This document shows, in pieces, positions 1 through 8,097 of a stretch of 64,000 nucleotides of DNA. The stretch comes from Teredinibacter sp. KSP-S5-2 (GTDB taxonomy: Bacteria; Pseudomonadota; Gammaproteobacteria; Pseudomonadales; Cellvibrionaceae). The stretch is taken from assembly GCF_032773895.1 (NCBI RefSeq), contig NZ_CP120416.1:2168001-2232000 (forward strand), read 5' to 3'. Below the pieces are notes generated by a model. It saw only the letters and a list, made by a program, of their open reading frames with translations. It was not told where the DNA came from and ran no database searches. The stretch's first letter is position 1. The number at the start of each line of letters is the position of its first letter. The position numbers and the translations under genes are program-made.

Positions 1-1394
1 CAATCGTAACCGGATGTATCGCTTGCCATAATGGCACCACCGCTTCAGGCAAATCCAGTAACCATATTCCTTCAAGTGATGTTTGCGAAAGCTGCCATGT
101 TGTCGGAGCCAAGTGGAATCAGGTTAATGTGTTCAGTCATGAAGGTATTACCGATAATTGTGTATCCTGTCATAACGGCACAGACGCAACAGGAAAAGGC
201 CAATTCCATATTGCCAGTGGCGATAATTGTGAAAGCTGCCACCTACCCGATCAGGGCTGGCAAATTACCATTGGCACCGGGTTCTCACACAATTTAATTA
301 CCACTGGTTGCGTCAGTTGTCACAACACAACCATTGCTAGAGGTAAAGGACCAGGACATATTGCCAGTAATGATCGCTGTGAAACGTGTCATGCAACCGG
401 AACGACCTGGTTAGTTCAAACCTTTACTCACGACGGTATAACAACGGAATGCGCAAGCTGCCACGACGGTACAACGTCTACAGGCAAACCGGTTACTCAC
501 GTACCCAGCCCGGACGTGTGTGAGAGTTGCCACAGTCCAAATATGGCTTGGGCATTTGAATTAAAACCGCCCTTTTCCCACACGGGATTAAATACAAGTT
601 GTGCGAGTTGTCACAACAACACAATTACCCAGGGAAAAAGCGCAACCCATGTTCCCAGCTCAGAGCAATGTGAGACTTGCCACAATGCAGGTGGCAATTG
701 GTTAGATGCTAAGTTTTCTCACACAGGTATCACCAGTAATTGTGTTTCATGTCACGACGGCACCATTGCGACGGGTAAAACACCCACGCATATTGGTAGC
801 AGCAACGCTTGTGAAACTTGCCACTTGCCGGAAAATAAATGGCTCGTAACGGTGGTGAGTAATTTCGACCACCTTAATGTAACGACCAATTGCGTGACTT
901 GTCACGATGGCACAATCGCTGGCGGTAAATCAGTCGGGCATATTCCAAGTGGAAACGCGTGCGAAGGCTGTCACACACCGGGCGGGCGTTGGTTGGATGC
1001 CACGTTTAATCACGACGGTATTACGGACGGCTGTAGCAGTTGTCACAACGGAACAACGTCAACTGGTAAACCAGTAACGCACTTTGCTACTACCCGTGAA
1101 TGTAACCTTTGCCACCTTAAAACGGCTTGGAAACCGGTACAATATACCCATCCTTCAAGCTCGGCTTACCCTGGAGATCATCGCCAGGCATTAACCTGTG
1201 TCAGATGTCATAGCGATAATAAAGAAACAGTGCCCTGGCCGTTTAGTGCGTATCCTGCAAGTTGCGCGGGGTGTCATGCCAACGATTATGTTTCCGGGCC
1301 GCACAGAGGTGCAACAGTGTCAGAGCTAAGAGATTGTGCTGGAAGTTGTCACAAGTCATCACCAGAGCACAGCGTGCGTGACTCAAGGTTTTAA
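1..1394 (+). CDS. Multiheme cytochrome c built of CxxCH repeats (5' partial)
   Basis: The reading frame is open to the window edge (first full codon at 3), so the N-terminus, signal peptide and start are missing. The visible part carries 18 CxxCH haem-attachment motifs plus a terminal CAGSCH (CX3CH). Most of it is a tandem unit of about 45-55 residues, each unit holding two haem motifs, with the pattern GIT..C.SCH.GT...GK...H(I/V)......C..CH.....W. Such proteins are periplasmic or surface electron carriers matured by the Ccm system. The final quarter leaves the repeat pattern (CNLCH, CVRCH, CAGCH). It lies 172 bp upstream of a second protein built from the same unit, so the two probably form a functional pair. 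The redox partner and exact family are unknown; no lipobox or anchor can be judged because the N-terminus is off-window. Confidence 0.85.
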   Translation, partial: IVTGCIACHNGTTASGKSSNHIPSSDVCESCHVVGAKWNQVNVFSHEGITDNCVSCHNGTDATGKGQFHIASGDNCESCHLPDQGWQITIGTGFSHNLITTGCVSCHNTTIARGKGPGHIASNDRCETCHATGTTWLVQTFTHDGITTECASCHDGTTSTGKPVTHVPSPDVCESCHSPNMAWAFELKPPFSHTGLNTSCASCHNNTITQGKSATHVPSSEQCETCHNAGGNWLDAKFSHTGITSNCVSCHDGTIATGKTPTHIGSSNACETCHLPENKWLVTVVSNFDHLNVTTNCVTCHDGTIAGGKSVGHIPSGNACEGCHTPGGRWLDATFNHDGITDGCSSCHNGTTSTGKPVTHFATTRECNLCHLKTAWKPVQYTHPSSSAYPGDHRQALTCVRCHSDNKETVPWPFSAYPASCAGCHANDYVSGPHRGATVSELRDCAGSCHKSSPEHSVRDSRF

Positions 1395-1449
1395 CTCGCA
1401 CTATGTTTGAAATAGAAAAAGAAATATTTGAAAAAAACAAAAATGAGAT

Positions 1450-1479
1450 AAGCATGTTGGTGTTCGCATCAACATGCTT
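1450..1479 (+). terminator. Hairpin downstream of the first cytochrome gene
   Basis: A 10-bp perfect stem (arms 1450-1459 and 1470-1479) with a 10-nt loop lies about 55 bp after the stop codon. No T-run follows, so it may be a processing or stability hairpin rather than a true intrinsic terminator. Confidence 0.4.
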
Positions 1480-1566
1480 CACAATGAATAATCGTGTACG
1501 CGTAAGTTTCTAACATGCCGGTATTACTTTTTTTAACTGTAGAATTAGTTTTTAGGAAACCTGCGA

Positions 1567-2601
1567 ATGGTTAATCGAGTCTTCGTTGTTTTGGGACTAT
1601 TTCTGCTTTGTGAAATTCTTGGCTCGGGTTTAATTGCGCAGGAAAACCCGGAAAAAGACCCTGCGATGGAACGCAGGCAATTCAATCACAGCGATACAGG
1701 GTTTGATTTGGAAGGTGCCCATCAATTTACCGCCTGTGAAAGTTGCCATATTGGAGGTCGGTTTCAAGGCACACCCAAACAATGTGTGCAGTGCCATACC
1801 TATAATGGTTTAAGTAACGCATCACCGAAATCCGTTTCTCATGTGCTCACCTCCGACCAGTGTGACAGTTGCCACAGCAGTACATTTTGGGACGATGTAC
1901 CACGTGTTGATCACACACAAACGCTTGGCACATGTGAAAGTTGCCACAATAATATTTTGGCAGAAGGTAAATCTGCCACCCATGTTGCCACAACGGAAAG
2001 CTGCGACTTTTGCCATAACGACAATAACTGGTTAACAACAGGCTTTAATCACGACGGCATTGTTGATGGGTGTGTTGGTTGTCACAACGGTGTGCGAGCA
2101 ACAGGTAAACACCCTAGTCATATTGTGAGTGGCTCAACCTGCGAAAGCTGTCATAGTGTAATTGCCTGGATTCCCGCCTCGGTCAATCATGATGTGGTAA
2201 TCGGTACATGCAACAGCTGCCATAACGGCGTTATCGCAACAGGCCAGAGTCCCACACACATTCCTGCAATCGGACAATGTGATTTATGTCATTCGACGGT
2301 CGCATGGACACCCACCGGTTTCACTCACGATGGCATTACAACGGGTTGCGTTGCTTGTCATAACGGTACTCAAGCCACAGGCAAACAACCCAACCACATA
2401 TTGAGCGCCCCCTCGTGCGAAAACTGTCATAGCGTGATGGGTTGGTTACCAGCCGAAGTCGATCATTCTGTAGTAATTGGCACTTGCTCCAGTTGCCATA
2501 ATGGTTCAATCGCCAGAGGGAAAGGTATCACCCATGTGTTAACCACGGAAGAATGCGATCAGTGCCACACGACTAATGCCTGGGAGCCGACATTGCCTTA
2601 A
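1567..2601 (+). CDS. Secreted 13-haem cytochrome c, repeat type
   Basis: This 344-residue protein starts with a Sec signal peptide (hydrophobic residues about 4-22, then GLIAQ and a likely cleavage site). The ATG has an AGGA about 9 nt upstream. Thirteen CxxCH motifs follow, from about residue 56 to the C-terminus, in the same two-haem unit as the preceding gene (GIT..C..CHNG..A.GK...HI......C..CH.....W). The first haem pair lies in a slightly different N-terminal segment (CESCH, CVQCH). There is no transmembrane segment after the signal peptide and no lipobox, so it should be soluble in the periplasm or exported. The role is presumably electron transfer with its neighbour; the terminal reductase or donor is not visible. 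Confidence 0.85.
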   Translation: MVNRVFVVLGLFLLCEILGSGLIAQENPEKDPAMERRQFNHSDTGFDLEGAHQFTACESCHIGGRFQGTPKQCVQCHTYNGLSNASPKSVSHVLTSDQCDSCHSSTFWDDVPRVDHTQTLGTCESCHNNILAEGKSATHVATTESCDFCHNDNNWLTTGFNHDGIVDGCVGCHNGVRATGKHPSHIVSGSTCESCHSVIAWIPASVNHDVVIGTCNSCHNGVIATGQSPTHIPAIGQCDLCHSTVAWTPTGFTHDGITTGCVACHNGTQATGKQPNHILSAPSCENCHSVMGWLPAEVDHSVVIGTCSSCHNGSIARGKGITHVLTTEECDQCHTTNAWEPTLP

Positions 2602-2661
2602 CTCATGCGGGGAAAGCTTTTAGCTTTACTATGGATATCGGTTTTAATTGCAGATAGCACC

Positions 2662-2681
2662 GCTTTCCCTAATTGGAAAGC
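2662..2681. terminator. Small hairpin between convergent genes
   Basis: A 7-bp stem (2662-2668 with 2675-2681) and a 6-nt loop sit in the 94-bp gap between the plus-strand cytochrome gene and the minus-strand barrel gene. There is no clear T-run on either side, so the terminator role is weakly supported. Confidence 0.3.
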
Positions 2682-2695
2682 CTTGTGACCTCAAA

Positions 2696-3931
2696 TTAAA
2701 ATGAGTAAGTTAACCGCATTTGATAACGATCATTATCATTAAAAAATCCGTACAGGGTGCCTTCTTCTCCATCACCAATATCAACAATAAAGTCTATATC
2801 CATTCCATCCATTGGTGAATAAGTAGCTTTAGGTCTGATACGGTAATTTGTTTTCTCCGTATCCGCTATGGTTTCAACACTAAAACGTAACGTATAATCA
2901 ACAACCAATTCCACTTTAATTCCAACGGCAAGATCGTAGGGGTCAAAAAGCTCGATACGTCCAAAGCTCTTTGTCGACGTATTTTCATCTCCTAATATTT
3001 CCAAATTTATATAGAGATCCTTTCCGTAAACGCCATTGGTAAAGGTTTTATCTATACCTAGAGCGTATTGAACATATCCCCCCTCTCTTGATTGCTCAAA
3101 ACTGTCTTTTTCAACTTGAACATATGCCATTTCTCCTCGCAACCCGATTTGACCTAAACTCGCAGCAAAGTCAGCTCCCAGTTGATGTCGTTTATAAAAG
3201 TAATAATCTATTACAGTATCACTACCCTGCGTTGTCATATCGGCGTTACTTACCGGGTGCCATCCGTACACATAACTTATCGAGAAGTCAAAACTAGGTA
3301 AAAAGAAGCTTTGTTTTAAGCCAAGATTGCTGACATCATCGTCGGGCTCGTCGCTTTGGTTAATTTGTACAACAGCATTTTCTACTCCTATTAGATAGTT
3401 GAGATCTAATAGCCAGCGTGATTCCGATTTCGGTAAATTTGTCGCCTCAAAACCAAACTGCATTAACGTCTCTAATTCAGCGTTATTAAAAAAAAACCGG
3501 CTATGGAGAAGCTCTATTGGTTGCCTTTGATCTTCGGTATCGTAAAAATCCGAATAGTCAACGGGCGTAATAGTATCCGTCGGATTAAGAAAGTCAGTTT
3601 TCCCCCAAACGACCTGATGTTTACCTATTCGATGATCAGAATTAGCCAATGAAAATTCCAAATAGGCTTCTCGTAAACGGAAATTATTATATTGTTCATC
3701 CGCAAAGTCCTGTTTGGCTTCAACTTGAACATAGGCGTTTATTCGATCTCCATATTTATGTTCCAATGATGATCTGAGTTGAACTAACTCCCGAGAATCA
3801 ATGGCATTCTCAGACTCCTCAAAATACTCAATGTAATCAACAACTAATTCATTTTTTAAAGAATAGGAAACTGCCAGATTTGAGGCGCTAGCAGTCACTA
3901 CAAACAAGGCTGCATTATAAATATTTTTCAT
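2696..3931 (-). CDS. Outer-membrane beta-barrel protein, DUF1302-like
   Basis: 411 residues. The short hydrophobic N-terminus is signal-peptide-like. The rest consists of alternating amphipathic beta-strands rich in Tyr, Asp and Glu, ending in LTYSF with the terminal Phe expected of BAM-assembled barrels. The segment HRIGKHQVVWGKTDFLNPTD resembles porin-like DUF1302 proteins. I see no clear SD before the ATG. It lies about 110 bp downstream of the LolA-like gene on the same strand, past a strong hairpin, so it may be co-transcribed or separately expressed. MMPL, LolA-like protein and DUF1302-type barrel recur together in other bacteria, so an outer-membrane role in exporting or placing the NRPS/PKS product is a reasonable inference. 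No ligand can be named. Confidence 0.65.
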   Translation of the reverse strand: MKNIYNAALFVVTASASNLAVSYSLKNELVVDYIEYFEESENAIDSRELVQLRSSLEHKYGDRINAYVQVEAKQDFADEQYNNFRLREAYLEFSLANSDHRIGKHQVVWGKTDFLNPTDTITPVDYSDFYDTEDQRQPIELLHSRFFFNNAELETLMQFGFEATNLPKSESRWLLDLNYLIGVENAVVQINQSDEPDDDVSNLGLKQSFFLPSFDFSISYVYGWHPVSNADMTTQGSDTVIDYYFYKRHQLGADFAASLGQIGLRGEMAYVQVEKDSFEQSREGGYVQYALGIDKTFTNGVYGKDLYINLEILGDENTSTKSFGRIELFDPYDLAVGIKVELVVDYTLRFSVETIADTEKTNYRIRPKATYSPMDGMDIDFIVDIGDGEEGTLYGFFNDNDRYQMRLTYSF

Positions 3932-4000
3932 ACGTTTATATTAATAAAGGTGTATAGGTAACGTGATGTTTGTTTTAGCGCATATCAAACAGAAGATAGT

Positions 4001-4027
4001 GAAAGAGTGGCGGTGCGCCACTCTTTC
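4001..4027 (-). terminator. Strong 12-bp hairpin after the LolA-like gene
   Basis: Arms 4001-4012 and 4016-4027 are perfectly complementary around a 3-nt loop, starting 12 bp after the stop of the LolA-like gene. It is followed on the minus strand by ACTATCTTC rather than a T-run. It probably ends or stabilises the long biosynthetic transcript and attenuates expression of the barrel gene. Confidence 0.55.
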
Positions 4028-4038
4028 ATGTATTTCTT

Positions 4039-4830
4039 CTATCCGTTACGCAACTCTCGAATAGTAAGAAAATCTTCTGGAACGGCTTCATTGAATTGGT
4101 AGTCACGATATATAAGTCGTGTTTTGTGGCCGGTCTTCAGGTTTTCCATAACCTGCTCGGTTGGCCGCCATTTTTTCACTTGGTCAAAATAGGCGACGTT
4201 GGTTACACGCATTTGTTTAAACTTATCGTGCTTTTTGTTGTAGTAGTCCACACCCATGGTATAACGATGAGCCTTATTAATATAAAAAATTTGTTTACTA
4301 TAACCCGAATCCTTTTGCCCTTCTTCGGTGCTATGTAAACTCTCTACTAACCAACAAGGCTCTCCGTTTATAGTGTCTTCACCAATAATTTTATATTTAA
4401 AGTCATCAATAAATATTAAGGTCATATCTTCATAAGAAAAATCAGACCCCATGAAACTATCTTGCTGATCCGATGACGCGAGACGACGCTCACGACGCAA
4501 TCCAGGAAGATACAACCAGCGATCGTCGGCACCAACTTTATGTTCATATGTAAGTAAACCGGTACCTTTAATGTCTGCTGGCGAGAGAAAACGCACGAGC
4601 GAATCGCGCATCTCCTCTGTATTACCCTTCATGTAATATACCATTTCGCGCTCACGAGTTTTGCCTCGTTTATTGATCAACTCCATAGTAACGAGCACCT
4701 TTTCTTCAGTGGAGCGCATCATTTCGGTATTGTCCCTCATAACCAGAAGCACATCCTCTTCAAACTCCGCAACAGCGAATAAAGAATACATGCTTAAAGA
4801 AACAATACCGAGAATTTTTAAAATCTTCAT
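4039..4830 (-). CDS. LolA-like outer-membrane lipoprotein-sorting protein
   Basis: About 263 residues from the preferred start. The frame is open to an ATG at 4854, but GGAGG at 4836-4840 fits the ATG at 4830 (5 nt spacing), giving MKILKILGI... with a signal peptide ending near FAVAEF. Motifs match the periplasmic LolA-like family that accompanies MMPL transporters: LVRFLSPADIKGTGLL, DRWLYLPGLRRERRL, and a D-x-F-M-G-S-D-F-S-Y-E-D segment. These proteins have the half-barrel fold that binds lipid tails in the periplasm. The longer ORF overlaps the transporter gene by 11 bp; with the internal start the SD lies just after the transporter stop, consistent with coupled translation. Likely role: shuttling a lipidic product between inner and outer membrane. 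Confidence 0.8.
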   Translation of the reverse strand: MKILKILGIVSLSMYSLFAVAEFEEDVLLVMRDNTEMMRSTEEKVLVTMELINKRGKTREREMVYYMKGNTEEMRDSLVRFLSPADIKGTGLLTYEHKVGADDRWLYLPGLRRERRLASSDQQDSFMGSDFSYEDMTLIFIDDFKYKIIGEDTINGEPCWLVESLHSTEEGQKDSGYSKQIFYINKAHRYTMGVDYYNKKHDKFKQMRVTNVAYFDQVKKWRPTEQVMENLKTGHKTRLIYRDYQFNEAVPEDFLTIRELRNG

Positions 4831-4843
4831 CATAACCTCCGCA

Positions 4844-7165
4844 CTAAGCTTCATTCACAACATTGCCAGAAACAACAGCGCTTTCTTGAGGTGCTGTTTC
4901 GGATGCAGGAGTAAAGACGAAAGACATAATCGCCGGCATAAAACTGATAGTTGCCAGACAGATAGTAACCATCGATAGTCCAATTAACCATCCAAAATAT
5001 TGAATAGTTAAAAAACCTGAAGCGAGAAATGCAGAGAAACTTAAAATATTAGAAATGACGTCGTAGATAATGGCGGTGCCTGCTACTTCTGCTGTGTTAC
5101 TTGCGGCCACCATAATATCCTTGCCTGCCATAAGCTCGGATTTAAGTTTGCTGATGTAGTGAATTGCGAAGTCTACCCCTATGCCGACTGAGATTGCAGT
5201 AATAATAGCGGTACTTGCATCGAGCCGGATATCGAGAAAGCCCATAGCACCAAATACCAATGCCGTACAAAACAACAAAGGAATGATACATACAAAGCCT
5301 AAAATAAATGACCGATAGATAATCAAGCAAAATACAAAAACGATCCCCAAAGCCAGGAATATGTTTTTAATTTTACCGTCAACAATATAGTCAACAATTG
5401 AACTCCAGTACATTACTTCACCAGAAAGCTTTGCGTTGTATCCCGCAGGTAACGTGCTATCCAGATTTTCCTGTAACGCTGTGTATATACGTTTATGTTC
5501 CTGTTGGTCAGAGGTCGTTAAAAATAACTGGGTTTTTGTTCGTTGATAGTCATAGTCAACCATGTTAGAGAAGTCACCAGGATTGCCTGACATGGCATAT
5601 AGCAACAAATACTGAGAAGCCAGTTCCCGTGTTTCAGGAATTGTATCAAAGCGCTCATCTTCAGCATTAATGACGTAGTTGATACGAGTAACAATTTCGG
5701 CAACAGATGAAGCTCGTCCGACATCCTTCACGGATTCTGAATAAGATTGAAAGTTATTCAGTGAGGTTAGAAATTCAGGAGACTTAACCGATTCAGTTTC
5801 CGGGCCTTCGATCATAACATCTATATATCGAGCGCCACCAAAATTATCGTTAAGTACCTGAAAAGACCCCCTTAAAACATGTCCTTTAGGAAAGTTTTCA
5901 ATAAAGTCATTACCTACGTTAATTTTAGTGATACCTAATGCCGATATTGCCATAAGAAAAACAGCAACACTCAACACTGCGACCCGATTTTTTATTGATA
6001 AATACGTAACAACTTCAAGAAGCGAAGTTAGTCGATTTTTACGCACTTCAAGTTTTCTAACTTTCGGTTTTAAAATAGCCAACCATGATGGGATATATGT
6101 AAGTGACAAAATGGTTGTGGATGCAATGGCAATAGAAGAAATCAAACCGAATTCGCGAATAGACACGATATCGAATACCATCAAAGTAACCGCACCCAAG
6201 GATGATGTTATACCTGTCATCAGAACTGCAGGCATAATCTCGTATAAACTATGAAAAGCAGCGCTTCGATCTTGCAACTCCGCGAGTTTAATATAATAGC
6301 GATGAACAACATGGATAGCGTACGAACTGGCGACCGCCACCATCAGAATTGGCAACATGGAAGACACCATTGAAATAGGAAAGCCGAGATGTCCCATTAG
6401 CCCCATTGTCCAAACAATACTTAAAATTATCGTTGTGAACGGTAAGATAACACCGCGAACTGTTCTGAATGAAAGAATCAGACCAACGATAACCAACAAA
6501 AATGCGAGTGGAAGAAATGTCCCTAAGTCTTTTTGGATTCCGCCACTTATCTCCTGTTCTGCTACCGGATCGCCTGCGAGATAAATTGTATTATTATCTC
6601 GATATGGCTCTACCATTTCGCGAAGAGATTTATAAAAAACCGCTTGATCATAGTCACCGTATAATGTAGCGGTAATCAATGTGTACTTTTCGTTCTTTGA
6701 AACAATTGAACCGTAAGCGAGCTTATTTGCCTTAACATCTTTTCTTAAGGAGTTAATCTCCTCCTCAGAGGTTAACGCTTTAGACATGAACGGGTTAATA
6801 TCCACACCCCATTCTTCGCCTTTGATGTTATTAACAGTCGATAAACTGCGAACTTCATCTTCTACTATGCCTTCAAGCAATCGAATTTTATCCGATAACT
6901 CATACACAGCACTTAGTGTTTTAGGCTCGTATATAGTGCCTTCTTTTGCACCCAATACGATCATTACCAAATCTTTATCACCAAACACTTCCTTTACATA
7001 GTTATCTGCATTAACAATAACGTCGTCCGACGGAAGTTCCGATTCAAAATCCGTTCGCATACCAAGTTTTTGCATACCACTAGCAAACAACAAGGTTAAA
7101 ATGAGTACCGCGAGCAGTACTGTTTTCGGTCGATAGGTGATTAACCCAGCAATTTTCATGTACAT
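4844..7165 (-). CDS. MMPL/RND-family lipid or lipopeptide exporter
   Basis: 773 residues, initiated at an ATG with AAGGA 7 nt upstream (7173-7177). Topology follows the MMPL/HpnN pattern: one N-terminal membrane helix, a periplasmic domain (about 35-210), a five-helix sterol-sensing-like bundle (about 215-375), then a second helix, periplasmic domain and five-helix bundle (about 400-755). Conserved features include AVASSYAIHVVHRYY in the first bundle and SVGIGVDFAIHYISK in the second, the usual place of proton-relay Asp/Tyr residues. It lies 21 bp after the thioesterase gene and is followed by the LolA-like gene, so it is in the same operon. Proteins of this family move lipids, siderophores or polyketide lipids across the inner membrane; the likely substrate here is the locus product. 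Confidence 0.85.
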   Translation of the reverse strand: MYMKIAGLITYRPKTVLLAVLILTLLFASGMQKLGMRTDFESELPSDDVIVNADNYVKEVFGDKDLVMIVLGAKEGTIYEPKTLSAVYELSDKIRLLEGIVEDEVRSLSTVNNIKGEEWGVDINPFMSKALTSEEEINSLRKDVKANKLAYGSIVSKNEKYTLITATLYGDYDQAVFYKSLREMVEPYRDNNTIYLAGDPVAEQEISGGIQKDLGTFLPLAFLLVIVGLILSFRTVRGVILPFTTIILSIVWTMGLMGHLGFPISMVSSMLPILMVAVASSYAIHVVHRYYIKLAELQDRSAAFHSLYEIMPAVLMTGITSSLGAVTLMVFDIVSIREFGLISSIAIASTTILSLTYIPSWLAILKPKVRKLEVRKNRLTSLLEVVTYLSIKNRVAVLSVAVFLMAISALGITKINVGNDFIENFPKGHVLRGSFQVLNDNFGGARYIDVMIEGPETESVKSPEFLTSLNNFQSYSESVKDVGRASSVAEIVTRINYVINAEDERFDTIPETRELASQYLLLYAMSGNPGDFSNMVDYDYQRTKTQLFLTTSDQQEHKRIYTALQENLDSTLPAGYNAKLSGEVMYWSSIVDYIVDGKIKNIFLALGIVFVFCLIIYRSFILGFVCIIPLLFCTALVFGAMGFLDIRLDASTAIITAISVGIGVDFAIHYISKLKSELMAGKDIMVAASNTAEVAGTAIIYDVISNILSFSAFLASGFLTIQYFGWLIGLSMVTICLATISFMPAIMSFVFTPASETAPQESAVVSGNVVNEA

Positions 7166-7186
7166 AAATTTATCCTTGAGTTTTTA

Positions 7187-8095
7187 TCAATTATTCAAGA
7201 AACTGGAGATAGCTTTCCCACTATGGCTAGCTGATGGTAGTTGCATTATTGAGAAATGATCACCCTCAACGGACAGGTAATCAGTGATACTTTGGTTTAA
7301 AAACGGTTTCCAGGCTCGCTTTACATCCTCCAAGTTTCGAATTCCGGCATAGATCATCAATGTCGGTATATCATCAATTCTCTTACTGGTTTTATATTTT
7401 TCGATGGCCCGGTAGTTACTATTTAATAATCTAACGGCTTTAATAATTAGAGATTTGTTTACCTCTGATATGACAATTTTTCCCTGAATTAATCCTTTTT
7501 CTAGTTCATCTAGATTAGTAACATTATTTTGAATAACGTAACTTTCAATAGCTTGTCGTGACTGTTTGGGAACGATATCCATACTTAGATGGATAAGGCC
7601 CTGCTGATTAATCAATGAAATAACATTTTTAGTGTTGGGTAAAGCGGAGTCAATCAAAATCAGTTTTTCGATTTTGTGGCCTTTTTTTAATAATCTGGAG
7701 GCAACTTCAAATGTAATCATTCCCCCCATAGACCAGCCGGCCAAAACAATTGATTGAGTTGCCGTAGACAATGCCATCGCCTCGATATACAACTCAGCCA
7801 TGTGTTCAATTGAATCAATCTGTTCGTCAGGATTGTCAACACCTGGAGATTGAATACCATAGATAATTCGATCTGTATCCAGTTGATTTACCAGTGTGAC
7901 ATAACCGGCGACATCGCCGGTTATGGGGTGTATAAAATAGCAAGGTTGTGAGGCATTACCTTCTTTAAGCAATACACACAAGTTTGAACTCTGCGGTTTA
8001 ACTGCCGCTTTTTCCATCGATTTTGCAAGCAACATATCCGCAAGCTTAAACATGCTTTCCGGTGCAAGACTGGAAAGTTCTAAACTGTTACCCAT
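7187..8095 (-). CDS. Stand-alone alpha/beta-hydrolase thioesterase
   Basis: 302 residues of the PF00975 thioesterase fold. The nucleophile Ser122 is in GWSMGG, the acid is probably Asp149 in LILIDSALP, and His280 is in VEGDHFSIM, so the triad is complete. The oxyanion region is at YFIHPITGD. It starts 2 bp after the stop of the KS-AT-KR-ACP gene, so it is translationally linked to the last PKS module. About 45 residues precede the catalytic core; they resemble the tail of a carrier protein or docking segment but lack a carrier Ser motif. None of the megasynthases carries its own TE, so this is the obvious release enzyme (hydrolysis or macrolactonisation). An editing type II role is the alternative. 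Confidence 0.85.
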   Translation of the reverse strand: MGNSLELSSLAPESMFKLADMLLAKSMEKAAVKPQSSNLCVLLKEGNASQPCYFIHPITGDVAGYVTLVNQLDTDRIIYGIQSPGVDNPDEQIDSIEHMAELYIEAMALSTATQSIVLAGWSMGGMITFEVASRLLKKGHKIEKLILIDSALPNTKNVISLINQQGLIHLSMDIVPKQSRQAIESYVIQNNVTNLDELEKGLIQGKIVISEVNKSLIIKAVRLLNSNYRAIEKYKTSKRIDDIPTLMIYAGIRNLEDVKRAWKPFLNQSITDYLSVEGDHFSIMQLPSASHSGKAISSFLNN

Positions 8096-8097
8096 AA

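Noticed and set aside
2717-2740. Fur-box-like string TTGATAACGATCATTATCATT
   Set aside because: It lies inside the C-terminal coding end of the beta-barrel gene, where it encodes Asp/Asn-rich residues (FFNDNDRYQ), far from any start, so it is most likely a codon effect.
7187-8095. Carrier-protein domain at the N-terminus of the thioesterase
   Set aside because: The first 45 residues resemble a carrier tail, but there is no phosphopantetheine Ser motif, so it is treated as a linker.
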